A DNA stretch of 49,367 bases from Oscillospiraceae bacterium (GTDB lineage: Bacteria; Bacillota; Clostridia; Oscillospirales; Oscillospiraceae): NCBI GenBank assembly GCA_017458085.1, contig JAFTGE010000030.1, forward strand, positions 1-49,367. The letters run 5' to 3'. This document shows, piece by piece, positions 41,038 to 48,784 of this stretch (its first letter is position 1; every line of letters begins with the position of its first letter). The position numbers were made by a program, and so were the translations under genes. The notes under the pieces are model-generated. The model made no database searches, was not told the DNA's origin, and saw nothing but the letters and a program-made list of their open reading frames with translations.

Positions 41038-41332
41038 CGCCTCTCCTGTATTGCTCCTGCAGAGCGCTGATCTTGCGTGAGGCGGCCTTCTTATATTCCT
41101 CCAGAAGCGTCTCATACCGTAGGCGCTCAGCCTCCAGCGCCTTAGCATAGAGGGTATCAAGCTCACCGATCCTTTTCCAGACGGTTCGCTCATCCACTCC
41201 GCCAAAAATCCTTGGTCGGAATTTCACGCTTTTCAGCCAAGTGATGATCTCGGCCCGCTCCGCGCTCATGATCTGCTTTTCTGGCGGGGCGTTTGCCATG
41301 CCCACACCTCGCTTTTCCCGCGTTTTTTTCAT
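41021..41332 (-). CDS. Small charged helical protein of the pilus locus
   Basis: A 103-residue soluble protein. Central helices (RAEIITWLKSVKF, VDERTVWKRIGELDTLYAKAL, RYETLLEEYKKAA) are rich in charged residues and probably coiled. The ATG overlaps the adhesin stop as ATGA with GGGGGTGAG before it. A second start at 41299 (MANAPP) behind GAGGTG is equally possible. No signal peptide. It sits between adhesin and SipA-like genes, so an assembly or regulatory role is plausible. Family not recognised. Confidence 0.65.
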   Translation of the reverse strand: MKKTREKRGVGMANAPPEKQIMSAERAEIITWLKSVKFRPRIFGGVDERTVWKRIGELDTLYAKALEAERLRYETLLEEYKKAASRKISALQEQYRRGGDPGG

Positions 41333-44300
41333 TCGCGCTCACCCCCATCTCTGCTTCTCCGCCGGAGCAGGATGCCCGCGCAGCCTACCATGCACAAGGT
41401 CAGCATCAAAGCAAAGGGCAGTACGCTCAGCTCGATCCCGGTATCGGGGATCACACCCTTGTTGTTGGTAACGGTGATTGCGCCGTTCTTTTCAACAGAG
41501 TACGTTATGGTCGCCTGTGTTCCGCTTATGGTGACTACACCTTTGCTGCTTGTCACCGTATACCCATTGATGTCCGTCTCTGTCAGTGTCAGCGTCTCGC
41601 CGATCAGCACGCCGTTCAACTCATAGGTTTCGCCGTTTTTCAAGCTGAAGGACGCAGTTTTTGATACGATGGTGACACCATCGTCGCCGTAGGCAGAATA
41701 GTTTGCCGTGAACGCAAACTCTCTGTTTACGTCGCCCATATTGCCTTCCACGACTTTCGTAACCTTGACCGTGGTGGGATCGCCCCTCCAGATAGCATAC
41801 AAGGTGTTCTCCAGGGGATCCCAGTTGTTATCTTTGCTGAGCTCCAGATTGTCCGCAGCAACCACCTCGTCAAAAACGAAGATGCCGAGTTTGGCCAGAG
41901 CCGCGTAATCAGAACCATATGTCTTTACTGCTGTCGTGTACGCCTGCGCCGTCATGTTTTGATCAAAGGCCCAGCCGACAAGAGTATAGCCGTCACGGAC
42001 AAAGGAATTTGCCCCCTTTATCTGGAAGCTCTCATTCACCTTTACCGCCTGCGACACACTTTCCTCCGCAGCTGCATCGTTCGTCACGCCGCCGTTGCCG
42101 TTAAAGGTAACCATAGTGGCCTTGTTATTTTCGTCCACATCAAATACGGCGCGGAAAGTAATATAATAGAAGGTCTGGGAATTGCCTGCATCGTCCGTCT
42201 CAGTGCGGGTGCGGATATAGCTGGTGTCGATATCCCAGCCATCGCTGGGGAGCTTTTCGACGCTCGAAAGCGATCCATCCGTGTTGACCAAGGTCCAGTT
42301 TTTGAAGAGGAAGCCGTCTTGATAATTTGTGGGCGCTTCGGCAACGGTCGTGTGCAAATTTGTACCGTCGCGGACATAGGCCATCGGATCTACCGGAATC
42401 GTGGTCGAGGAGGTACGGTATCCATCCTCTACTTCATACTCAATATAGAAGTTATTCTCGTTGAGATTCAGCACCCACTTCGCATAGAGCTTCAAGATGC
42501 CCTTGACATTTTCATGCTCGCCGTCGTTATCACCGTAAGTATTATTCGTCCAATCCGCAGTGGTCTGGTAATTCATGTCCACGCCATTGGTATCTTTGGT
42601 CACCGGTCCGAAGGGGAACAAAGTTGTAAACTCCGGATCAATATACCAGCCGTCCAGCCTGTAACCGTTGCGGTGGGCGTTTTCCGAATTGATGTTGGCG
42701 TCGGAGACGGACTCACTGTAATTCACACGGAAGGCCAGGGCCTGGTTGTTTGCAAAGGTGACCTCGTCGTTATTGGCGTTGTCCTTTGTAGGAACCAGAA
42801 CTACACGCACACGGTAGGTATCCCACTTGGCATAGGCGTTGATGTTGCTGTCCGGCATTTTGGCGTTGCTCAAATCCAGCGGAATTGTACAAGCCTGGTC
42901 CTCATACCATCCGGCAAAGAAGTAGCCATCCTTGCCGTTGGTCGGCTCATAGTACCAGCTTCCATCCGCTTTTTGACCGTAGCCGGAAATATCAGAATCA
43001 TAGTACACGCCGGTCTTAATCTCTTCTGTACGACTGGTTACATTATCGCCCTCAGAAATGAAATGAATCTCATGCTGATTACGTGAATAACGTAAAAACA
43101 CATTACTGTTTTCATACTTTATGCTTCCCGATGTCGTCACAGACGTCCAGGTTCCATTCGGATAAACGGTATTGCGCACCTGATATGAATGGACAGTAAA
43201 CCCGGTAAAAGTCTCAGTCGGATACCATGTGCCATTATTCTGAATATCCGCCGTCGTTAGGACGTACTTTTTATCCGTATAATTCCATTCGCCTGCTTCC
43301 GTCTGAATATACAATGTCAATGTATACCCGGAATTAAAGCTTGTTTGTGTAAACGTAATCGTCGTATCTGAGAAACTACCCGGCTTATCACCGTTGTATG
43401 CCGCGAGCGGATCAAATACCGTCAGTGGCAACGGAAAATCATAACCACCATATGTCCACGTGCTATTTGCTCCGGCATCCGGCCAGTCCGAAAAGGACGA
43501 TCCATACAAGCCAGAAAAGCTTGTCTCTGATGATGCCGGGTTTACTGACGAATATCGCGGGCCTTTATACTCTACATATCTAGCATCCCGCCCGGTCCCC
43601 GTGCGATAATATACAGTGTTGTGGCTGTCATTATTTCCGACTTCAGAATAGTTCCTATTACTGTAATAGTACAACTGCACGAACTCGCCGTTGTCTATTC
43701 CATATCGTCCATAAGTTGTGCTATTTCCGTAACTTATAAACTTATATGTAATCTCTTTCCGGTCGAAATAGACGTTCAATGTAGTGGTACCGTTTGCATT
43801 GACAGTCTTGCCCGTGGTATCAGATTTGGCGGTATTATACTCGAAGAAATTAAGAGCGCCCTCCGGAGTGCTGTCCGTCTTGATGTTACTTGTTTGTGTG
43901 TCCGATGTCAGCAGATTGACTGTATCGCCAGTTTTTGCATGGCGCTCAACACTCTTCACATAGTCATACTGGGTTGCGTCGGAAGCGTTCTGCTGCCAGT
44001 AGACCACATAGTAGGTGGTCTCCTTTCCTTCCCAGTGGGCGTAGACTTTGGTATCCGCCGTAAGCGGCTGTCCAAAAGTAAACTCCGTGCCGCCTTCCGC
44101 CTCCGTGTACCAGCCGAGGAAGTCATAGCCGATTCGCTCCGGGTCAGCGGGCTTCTGCGTCACGGCGCTGCCGGTCAAAAGCTGCGGCTCCGTATAGGCC
44201 ACCCCACTGCCGGGGCCGCCAGCGTTGGCGTCAAAAACCAGCCAGTAGCGTCCCTGGACCTTCAAGTACAGATCAAGATGGCCATTCAGCGTATATGAGG

Positions 44301-45693
44301 AACCGGCTGCATATGTATTTCCGGTTGCTACGTCAATCCAGCCTTCAAAGGTTTGATCTGCCACATAGCCGCTGCCATCCATAATCGTGACGGTTCTGTC
44401 TGTATCAGAAGCGTCGGTACGCTTGACCTCTGTAGCCAGCACCGTGTCGTGTCCGCTGTCATCCTGCGACAGATAGCGGAGGTAATACGCCTTATGGAAA
44501 TTGGCGTAAACATGTATCTCCTCCATATCGGTCACATTGCTCCAGTTGGTCGCTCCTAAATCCGTGTTCAGCCCATCGATGCTTTTCATATTGCTTTCGC
44601 TTGTCTCATCCGCGTTGTAGGACCAACCGATAAAGGTCTGTCCGTATTCCGTGACGAGGCCCGGATCGTACAGAGTCTGTCCTTCCTTGACGATCTCGGT
44701 TGCGAGGATCTCATTGCCGTTATGGAAGATGTACTGCAAACGCTTTGTCGTATCGACGATGGCATAAATCGAAAAGTCCTTCGTTACGAAGCTGACCTCA
44801 TCCGCAGCAGGGTTTTCTTGCTGCGGTACGACTGTGGTGTTGCCTCCATCGTCCATGTGGATAACGACCGGATCATCTGCTGCGGCGACCGCCGCCGCCT
44901 TTATGGTGACATAGATCGGAATCAACGGATCAACAGGCGTCTCCTCTGTTTCATCGGTGTAGAAGCTGATATCCATAGCGACAACGCTGTCCGCCCGTGC
45001 GTCTACCGTGCTGCCGATCAATTCAAGCGTAGAGGTGCTGTACACAGGGGTGATGTCCATGATCGTGCCGGCAGGGAACGCGCCCTCCGGCGCGTAGACC
45101 GTTACGGTGACGCCGTTTTCAGCCGTGACGTCAAAACTTTGCGCGGGCAGTACCGGGACAATGATGCCTCTCGCGTAAAGAGGAGACTCCCCAGTCTGGT
45201 CAATGGCTTCGGCAGCGGATGTTTCCTCTGCTGTTTCGTAAGTCGGAAGCTCTGTGTCTTCGTCGAGCGCAATATCCGCAACAGACGGTTCCGCCGGATA
45301 TACCTCAACAGACGGAAGCTCCTCAGTTTCCCCAACGGGAGCCGAAGTCTCGATCACATCAGCAGGAGCAGTGTCCTCCAAAGAGACCGCTTCTGTGGTG
45401 GCCTCCTCTGGTGAGGTTTCCTCTGCTGTGGCGGTGGAGAGTGCCTCCATTAACGGCGCTTCCTGCGCTGCTTCTGTGGTCAAAGGGGTTTCCCCCTCTG
45501 TTTCCAGCGCAACCTGGTCTGCCTCACTTGGCATCGCAGCAGCAATCTCCAGAAGCGCCTCTTCAGATGTACCCCTGTCATCGGCCGCTGCCACTCCCGT
45601 CAAGCTGAAGCCGACCATCATCACAGCAACCAGAAGCATACTCAAAAGTCTCGTGAAAGATGAATGCTTTTTGATGTGTTTTCCTCTCTTCAT
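41329..45693 (-). CDS. Giant sortase-anchored adhesin, likely pilus tip
   Basis: A 1454-residue exported protein. Signal peptide to about residue 36 (ends GVAAADD). Residues ~40-170 are an acidic Thr/Ala/Glu-rich linker. Then come several InlB B-repeat/Flg-new-like modules (FIGWSYNADE, FLGWYTEAEGGTEF, FAGWYEDQACTIPL, LDGWYIDPEFTTLF, each ending in YAxW) and Tyr/Asn-rich regions. A final pilin-like domain follows (VKVTKVVEGNMGD ... LTLTETDINGY ... ITVTNNKG). The anchor is IPDTGIELSVLPF, helix, RRRSRDGG. Ribosome site GGAGGACAAAAAT. It heads the pilus genes, as Cpa-like tip adhesins do in streptococcal FCT loci. Its anchor (IPDTG) differs from the pilins' EVDTG. Confidence 0.9.
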   Translation of the reverse strand: MKRGKHIKKHSSFTRLLSMLLVAVMMVGFSLTGVAAADDRGTSEEALLEIAAAMPSEADQVALETEGETPLTTEAAQEAPLMEALSTATAEETSPEEATTEAVSLEDTAPADVIETSAPVGETEELPSVEVYPAEPSVADIALDEDTELPTYETAEETSAAEAIDQTGESPLYARGIIVPVLPAQSFDVTAENGVTVTVYAPEGAFPAGTIMDITPVYSTSTLELIGSTVDARADSVVAMDISFYTDETEETPVDPLIPIYVTIKAAAVAAADDPVVIHMDDGGNTTVVPQQENPAADEVSFVTKDFSIYAIVDTTKRLQYIFHNGNEILATEIVKEGQTLYDPGLVTEYGQTFIGWSYNADETSESNMKSIDGLNTDLGATNWSNVTDMEEIHVYANFHKAYYLRYLSQDDSGHDTVLATEVKRTDASDTDRTVTIMDGSGYVADQTFEGWIDVATGNTYAAGSSYTLNGHLDLYLKVQGRYWLVFDANAGGPGSGVAYTEPQLLTGSAVTQKPADPERIGYDFLGWYTEAEGGTEFTFGQPLTADTKVYAHWEGKETTYYVVYWQQNASDATQYDYVKSVERHAKTGDTVNLLTSDTQTSNIKTDSTPEGALNFFEYNTAKSDTTGKTVNANGTTTLNVYFDRKEITYKFISYGNSTTYGRYGIDNGEFVQLYYYSNRNYSEVGNNDSHNTVYYRTGTGRDARYVEYKGPRYSSVNPASSETSFSGLYGSSFSDWPDAGANSTWTYGGYDFPLPLTVFDPLAAYNGDKPGSFSDTTITFTQTSFNSGYTLTLYIQTEAGEWNYTDKKYVLTTADIQNNGTWYPTETFTGFTVHSYQVRNTVYPNGTWTSVTTSGSIKYENSNVFLRYSRNQHEIHFISEGDNVTSRTEEIKTGVYYDSDISGYGQKADGSWYYEPTNGKDGYFFAGWYEDQACTIPLDLSNAKMPDSNINAYAKWDTYRVRVVLVPTKDNANNDEVTFANNQALAFRVNYSESVSDANINSENAHRNGYRLDGWYIDPEFTTLFPFGPVTKDTNGVDMNYQTTADWTNNTYGDNDGEHENVKGILKLYAKWVLNLNENNFYIEYEVEDGYRTSSTTIPVDPMAYVRDGTNLHTTVAEAPTNYQDGFLFKNWTLVNTDGSLSSVEKLPSDGWDIDTSYIRTRTETDDAGNSQTFYYITFRAVFDVDENNKATMVTFNGNGGVTNDAAAEESVSQAVKVNESFQIKGANSFVRDGYTLVGWAFDQNMTAQAYTTAVKTYGSDYAALAKLGIFVFDEVVAADNLELSKDNNWDPLENTLYAIWRGDPTTVKVTKVVEGNMGDVNREFAFTANYSAYGDDGVTIVSKTASFSLKNGETYELNGVLIGETLTLTETDINGYTVTSSKGVVTISGTQATITYSVEKNGAITVTNNKGVIPDTGIELSVLPFALMLTLCMVGCAGILLRRRSRDGGERE

Positions 45694-45841
45694 ATTTTTG
45701 TCCTCCGATCGCTTGCTTATATCAGCGCTGCTTTCAAATTAAAGTCAGATTGCCCTTTCAAGAAGATACCTTTATTGAGGCAATGGATTATATATAAACA
45801 CTTTGGCGTTTGCTTTCTTTTCCTTTTCGACATGCCACCGC

Positions 45842-46729
45842 TTAATCATTTCCGTCCGCAGAAGTTAAATCTTCTTCCGAATCTGCCATTCTTTTCTCAT
45901 ACGCCGAAGCGTTTTCCGGCGAGCTGTAATAGTAATTCAGATATTCTCCGAACAGCCTGCTCTCGGCCACTTGTCTGGCTCTTGCGGCCTCCCGGATTGT
46001 CCTATAGCTTCCCAACCCGTATCTCTTCCCCTGGAAAGTGATCTCCGCTTTCCACGAACCATTGCGCGCAGCCATAACGCCTGTATATCCACTCGTATTG
46101 TCTTTGCGGAGAATGGGATGATCGATCATTTCAATACAGGTATTATCTATATAATGTAGGGCAGGAGGATCGTGCTCCTTCTTTTTACAACCACAGCTTG
46201 CAGTATTGCCCGAAACCAGGCTGTTGTAAGGAACCTCGCACACTTTTCCGCAATCGCATTGGCATTTCCATACAACACTGCCGTGAAATCTATCTTCCGT
46301 TGGTGCTAACGCGGTCAGATACCCGAACTTTTTCCCTTCAAGGTTTTTTGCGCGGTCCCGCAATTTCATTATTTTTCCGCAGCCGCAGCTTTTTGTGCCT
46401 CCACAGAGAAGCGCATTTGTGGAAATGAGAACCTCTTTCCCACAGTCACAGCGGCAGAGCCAAAGATAACTGCTTCCTTTTTTCTCGGATGTTCGCTCCA
46501 GTGCTGTCAAGCGGCCGAAGCGCTGCCCGGACAGGTCTTTCATTCCTTGGCCTTTTCGAGAACAACCACAGCTCAAAACGCGCTTAGCGCGAATCTTGTA
46601 GGCTTCTTCTTGGACCTCGCGCCCGCAATCACAGCGGCAAAGCCAAAGTGTGCAGCCACGGCGTTTCTCACTGGTCGGCCTAATCGCTGTCAGCTTTCCA
46701 GAGCGTAGTCCCGTGATATCTTCGTACAT
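45842..46729 (-). CDS. Cys-repeat protein with AP2 domain (3 repeats)
   Basis: A 295-residue protein with three Cys repeats (GLRSGKLTAIRPT ... WLCRCDCGRE ... SCGC; GQRFGRLTALERT ... WLCRCDCGKE ... SCGC; GKKFGYLTALAPTED ... WKCQCDCGKV ... SCGC), then CIEMID and an AP2 domain (SGYTGVMAARNGSWKAEITF, KRYGLGSYRTIREAARA). The ATG at 46729 overlaps the preceding gene by 40 bp. Homologous in layout to 32464-33423 at the other end of the island. No nuclease motif. The 148-bp gap to the adhesin start contains only a TATAAT-like box (45788-45793) without a clear -35. Confidence 0.8.
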   Translation of the reverse strand: MYEDITGLRSGKLTAIRPTSEKRRGCTLWLCRCDCGREVQEEAYKIRAKRVLSCGCSRKGQGMKDLSGQRFGRLTALERTSEKKGSSYLWLCRCDCGKEVLISTNALLCGGTKSCGCGKIMKLRDRAKNLEGKKFGYLTALAPTEDRFHGSVVWKCQCDCGKVCEVPYNSLVSGNTASCGCKKKEHDPPALHYIDNTCIEMIDHPILRKDNTSGYTGVMAARNGSWKAEITFQGKRYGLGSYRTIREAARARQVAESRLFGEYLNYYYSSPENASAYEKRMADSEEDLTSADGND

Positions 46730-47433
46730 GGTATTGTTATCTCTATTTTTTCTTGTTTTTCGGAGAAAGCCTTGTAGTACCAATCGAGGAATCCGTCGAA
46801 GAGCATTTCCTCAGCTTTCGCACGGGCTTTTACCGCATCTTGAATATCTGCGTAGAGGCCAAGACTATAGCGCTTTCGTTGGAACTGAATTCTGGCTCCC
46901 CATTTCTGCATCTGTTTGTGCCAGTAGACGCCAGTGTACCCGCTTGTGTTGCTGCGAATGACATGGGTTTTGTGATACTCCACCTGTTTTGCGGAGCTTC
47001 CATCAGCCAGCTTCAGCCGTTCTCTTGAAGCCTCTGTGTTCAAACATCCACAGCTCCGGCGCGTACCGTTCAAAAGCTGAGTTGTGTAAGAAACGATCTC
47101 CTTGCCACAGTCGCACTTGCATCGCCAGTAGCTCCCGTAGTTATTTCTGGTTTCACCAGTCGGCTCAAGACAGACAAGGCGGCCAAAACGCATACCTGTC
47201 ATATCGCGTTGCCCCGGTCGCAACTTCCAACAATCCGGACAGCCCCTTGTCGTGCCGCTTCGGATTGCACGCGTACCCAGATAAACATCTGCTCCGCAAT
47301 CGCACCGGCAGCGCCAAACAACAGAGCCTTGATGCCGTTCTTCTGTTTTTTCCGCAACCGTAAGTCTCCCTAATCGATAACCAATCGTGATTGGCGGTAG
47401 CGATGTCATATCGTGTGACCGCGACTTACCCAT
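46690..47433 (-). CDS. Cys-repeat protein with AP2 domain (2 repeats), first gene behind the switch
   Basis: A 247-residue protein. Repeat 1 is GYRLGRLTVAEKT ... WRCRCDCGAD and ends C-P-D-C instead of C-G-C. Repeat 2 is GMRFGRLVCLEPT ... WRCKCDCGKE ... SCGC. AP2 domain: SGYTGVYWHKQMQKWGARI then KRYSLGLYADIQDAVKA. The ATG at 47433 is set by GGAGG (47440-47444); recombination site 1 begins six bases further upstream. If the adjacent segment inverts, a promoter would point straight into this gene. Confidence 0.82.
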   Translation of the reverse strand: MGKSRSHDMTSLPPITIGYRLGRLTVAEKTEERHQGSVVWRCRCDCGADVYLGTRAIRSGTTRGCPDCWKLRPGQRDMTGMRFGRLVCLEPTGETRNNYGSYWRCKCDCGKEIVSYTTQLLNGTRRSCGCLNTEASRERLKLADGSSAKQVEYHKTHVIRSNTSGYTGVYWHKQMQKWGARIQFQRKRYSLGLYADIQDAVKARAKAEEMLFDGFLDWYYKAFSEKQEKIEITIPCTKISRDYALES

Positions 47434-47449
47434 ATTCCGCCTCCATAGC

Positions 47450-47474
47450 CACCACATAAGAAAAATTATGTGGT
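47450..47474. repeat. Recombination-site-like repeat 1
   Basis: Arm CACCACATAA, core GAAAAA, arm TTATGTGGT. It matches site 2 over 25 bases in the same orientation, offset by 28 bp. It lies next to the ribosome site of the first AP2 gene. Confidence 0.8.
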
Positions 47475-47477
47475 AAG

Positions 47478-47503
47478 CACCACATAAGAAAAATTATGTG
47501 GTG
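47478..47503. repeat. Recombination-site-like repeat 2 (left inverted repeat)
   Basis: Arm CACCACATAA, core GAAAAA, arm TTATGTGGTG. Two 10-bp inverted arms around an asymmetric 6-bp core is the layout of a tyrosine recombinase core site. It is a perfect inverted copy of site 3. Confidence 0.85.
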
Positions 47504-47650
47504 TACCCAACGGGAAATGGCGCTTCTCCTGGGTTTTTGCTTGTCATCGGTAGAATATAAGAGGCTATAAACGGGAATGCATTGTGTTATGTTGATCGTT
47601 TTGAATATAACCGGATGTAAAGTGATGTGCTGAAAATGAAATCCTCCGCT

Positions 47651-47680
47651 TTGACAGCTTCGCTGAAAATTACCTACAAA
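47651..47680 (+). promoter_or_regulatory. Promoter match in the invertible segment, A
   Basis: Perfect -35 TTGACA (47651-47656), 18-bp spacer, TACAAA (47675-47680). Confidence 0.5.
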
Positions 47681-47702
47681 TAATGCCCCGGAAGGGTTGC
47701 TT

Positions 47703-47730
47703 TTTACACGTTTTTATGGTATCTTATATA
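47703..47730 (+). promoter_or_regulatory. Promoter match in the invertible segment, B
   Basis: TTTACA (47703-47708), 16-bp spacer, TATATA (47725-47730). Confidence 0.45.
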
Positions 47731-47767
47731 AGCTATTGTTGTCCAAACGGTAACAGGAATATCGAAG

Positions 47768-47793
47768 CACCACATAATTTTTCTTATGTGGTG
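47768..47793. repeat. Recombination-site-like repeat 3 (right inverted repeat)
   Basis: Arm CACCACATAA, core TTTTTC, arm TTATGTGGTG: the exact reverse complement of site 2. It lies three bases from the recombinase stop codon. On the plus strand the hairpin is followed by CTTTTAT and could also act as a weak terminator. Confidence 0.85.
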
Positions 47794-47796
47794 CTT

Positions 47797-48636
47797 TTAT
47801 ACTACCAGTCCCAATTTTTCAATTTTTTTCCTGTGCTCAATACCTGTGGAGATGATATAGATGCGTGTTGTGTCGATCCTGCTGTGGCCAAGAATATCGG
47901 CCAGCTTTGCAATATCTTTTTCCAAGGCGTAGAATGTTCGTGCAAACAGCTTTCGCAGATTATGCGGGAAAACTTTCCCCTCCTCCACAGCGGCTTCCTT
48001 ACAAAGACTTTTCATCTCCGACCAAATGTTGCTGCGATCCAGAGGGTTTCCGTTTTTTGTGCGAAAAATAACGCCAGTACTGATACCGTTGCGTTTTGCG
48101 TAGTTCAAAAGGAGCGCTTTCAACTTGCTCGGCAAGAGGATACGGCGGATTTTCCCCTTGGCGGATACTCTGACTTCTCCGCGGGACACTGCCTCGACTG
48201 TAAAATATTTCAATTCTGATACACGAATTCCGGTTCCGGCGATAGTTTGTAAAAGTAGATATAGTCTTGGACGTGATTTTGCAGCGTTCAAAAGCCGCAT
48301 ATACTCCTTTTTTGTCAGTTCCCGCTTCTCTGAGCAATAAACCTCGCGCTGGACTTTCAGATTCTTCACTTTGCACTCTACATGACCAACAAAGCACAGG
48401 AATCTGTTTACACTGGCCAGCATGGAATTGATACTTCTGACGGCATACCCTTTATCAATCAGCTGTTGTTTATATAGAATCACAAGTTCCTTGCAGAGCG
48501 GTTGGTCTGACAAAAAGACGAGAAATGCCCGGACATCTCGCAAATATTTTTCGCGTGTTTTTTCACTTTTCTCATCTTCAATCAACCATTTTTCAAAACG
48601 AATAACAGCATTTCCATCAATAATATTGCTTTTCAT
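47797..48636 (-). CDS. Tyrosine recombinase, candidate invertase of the adjacent segment
   Basis: A 279-residue XerC/D-like recombinase. The ATG at 48636 follows GGAGGATAGATTA. The N-terminal core-binding domain (TREKYLRDVRAFLVFLSD) precedes a catalytic domain with Arg in GTGIRVSELKYF, Lys in SAKGKIRRILLP, His-x-x-Arg in HNLRKLFART, His in LGHSRIDTT and Tyr in RIYIIS. All catalytic residues are present. Its compact size, without an arm-binding domain, is typical of invertases and Xer-type enzymes rather than of conjugative integrases. The stop codon lies 3 bp from one inverted repeat, so recombinase and target form one unit. Confidence 0.9.
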   Translation of the reverse strand: MKSNIIDGNAVIRFEKWLIEDEKSEKTREKYLRDVRAFLVFLSDQPLCKELVILYKQQLIDKGYAVRSINSMLASVNRFLCFVGHVECKVKNLKVQREVYCSEKRELTKKEYMRLLNAAKSRPRLYLLLQTIAGTGIRVSELKYFTVEAVSRGEVRVSAKGKIRRILLPSKLKALLLNYAKRNGISTGVIFRTKNGNPLDRSNIWSEMKSLCKEAAVEEGKVFPHNLRKLFARTFYALEKDIAKLADILGHSRIDTTRIYIISTGIEHRKKIEKLGLVV

Positions 48637-48742
48637 TAATCTATCCTCCACATATAAATAAGTATGATTTGGGTGATCTTCTGTGCTTGTCCACCCGCTG
48701 CTTCCATATTGCTACTAATAATATTGCCTTCAATAACAGAAT

Positions 48743-48784
48743 AATGCAGGAGCCAAAGCAACGCTTTTGACTCCTGCATTTTTT
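48743..48784. terminator. Bidirectional terminator
   Basis: AATGCAGGAG (48743-48752) and CTCCTGCATT (48771-48780), followed by TTTTAG on the plus strand. On the minus strand it ends the CHAP gene; the recombinase therefore has its own transcript start in 48640-48740, where no clear promoter was found. Confidence 0.65.

Larger units (their letters stand above)
47504..47767. other. Putative invertible promoter segment (264 bp)
   Basis: The segment lies between perfect 26-bp inverted repeats, next to a tyrosine recombinase gene. It has no open reading frame of note. Plus-strand promoter matches are TTGACA-18-TACAAA (47651-47680), TTTACA-16-TATATA (47703-47730) and a weaker TTGTCA-19-TATAAA (47541-47571). 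I found no comparably good match on the minus strand. So, as drawn, transcription would run right, away from the pilus island. Confidence 0.75.

Noticed and set aside
46690-46783. Long overlap of the two AP2 genes taken at the full open frames
   Set aside because: The outermost start of the second gene is a TTG without a ribosome site; using the ATG at 46729 reduces the overlap to 40 bp.
47450-47793. Reading the three palindromes only as transcription terminators
   Set aside because: The stems are AT-rich with a conserved asymmetric core, two are in tandem and one is exactly inverted, and they adjoin a recombinase. Terminators do not need identical loops. A secondary terminator role for site 3 stays possible.
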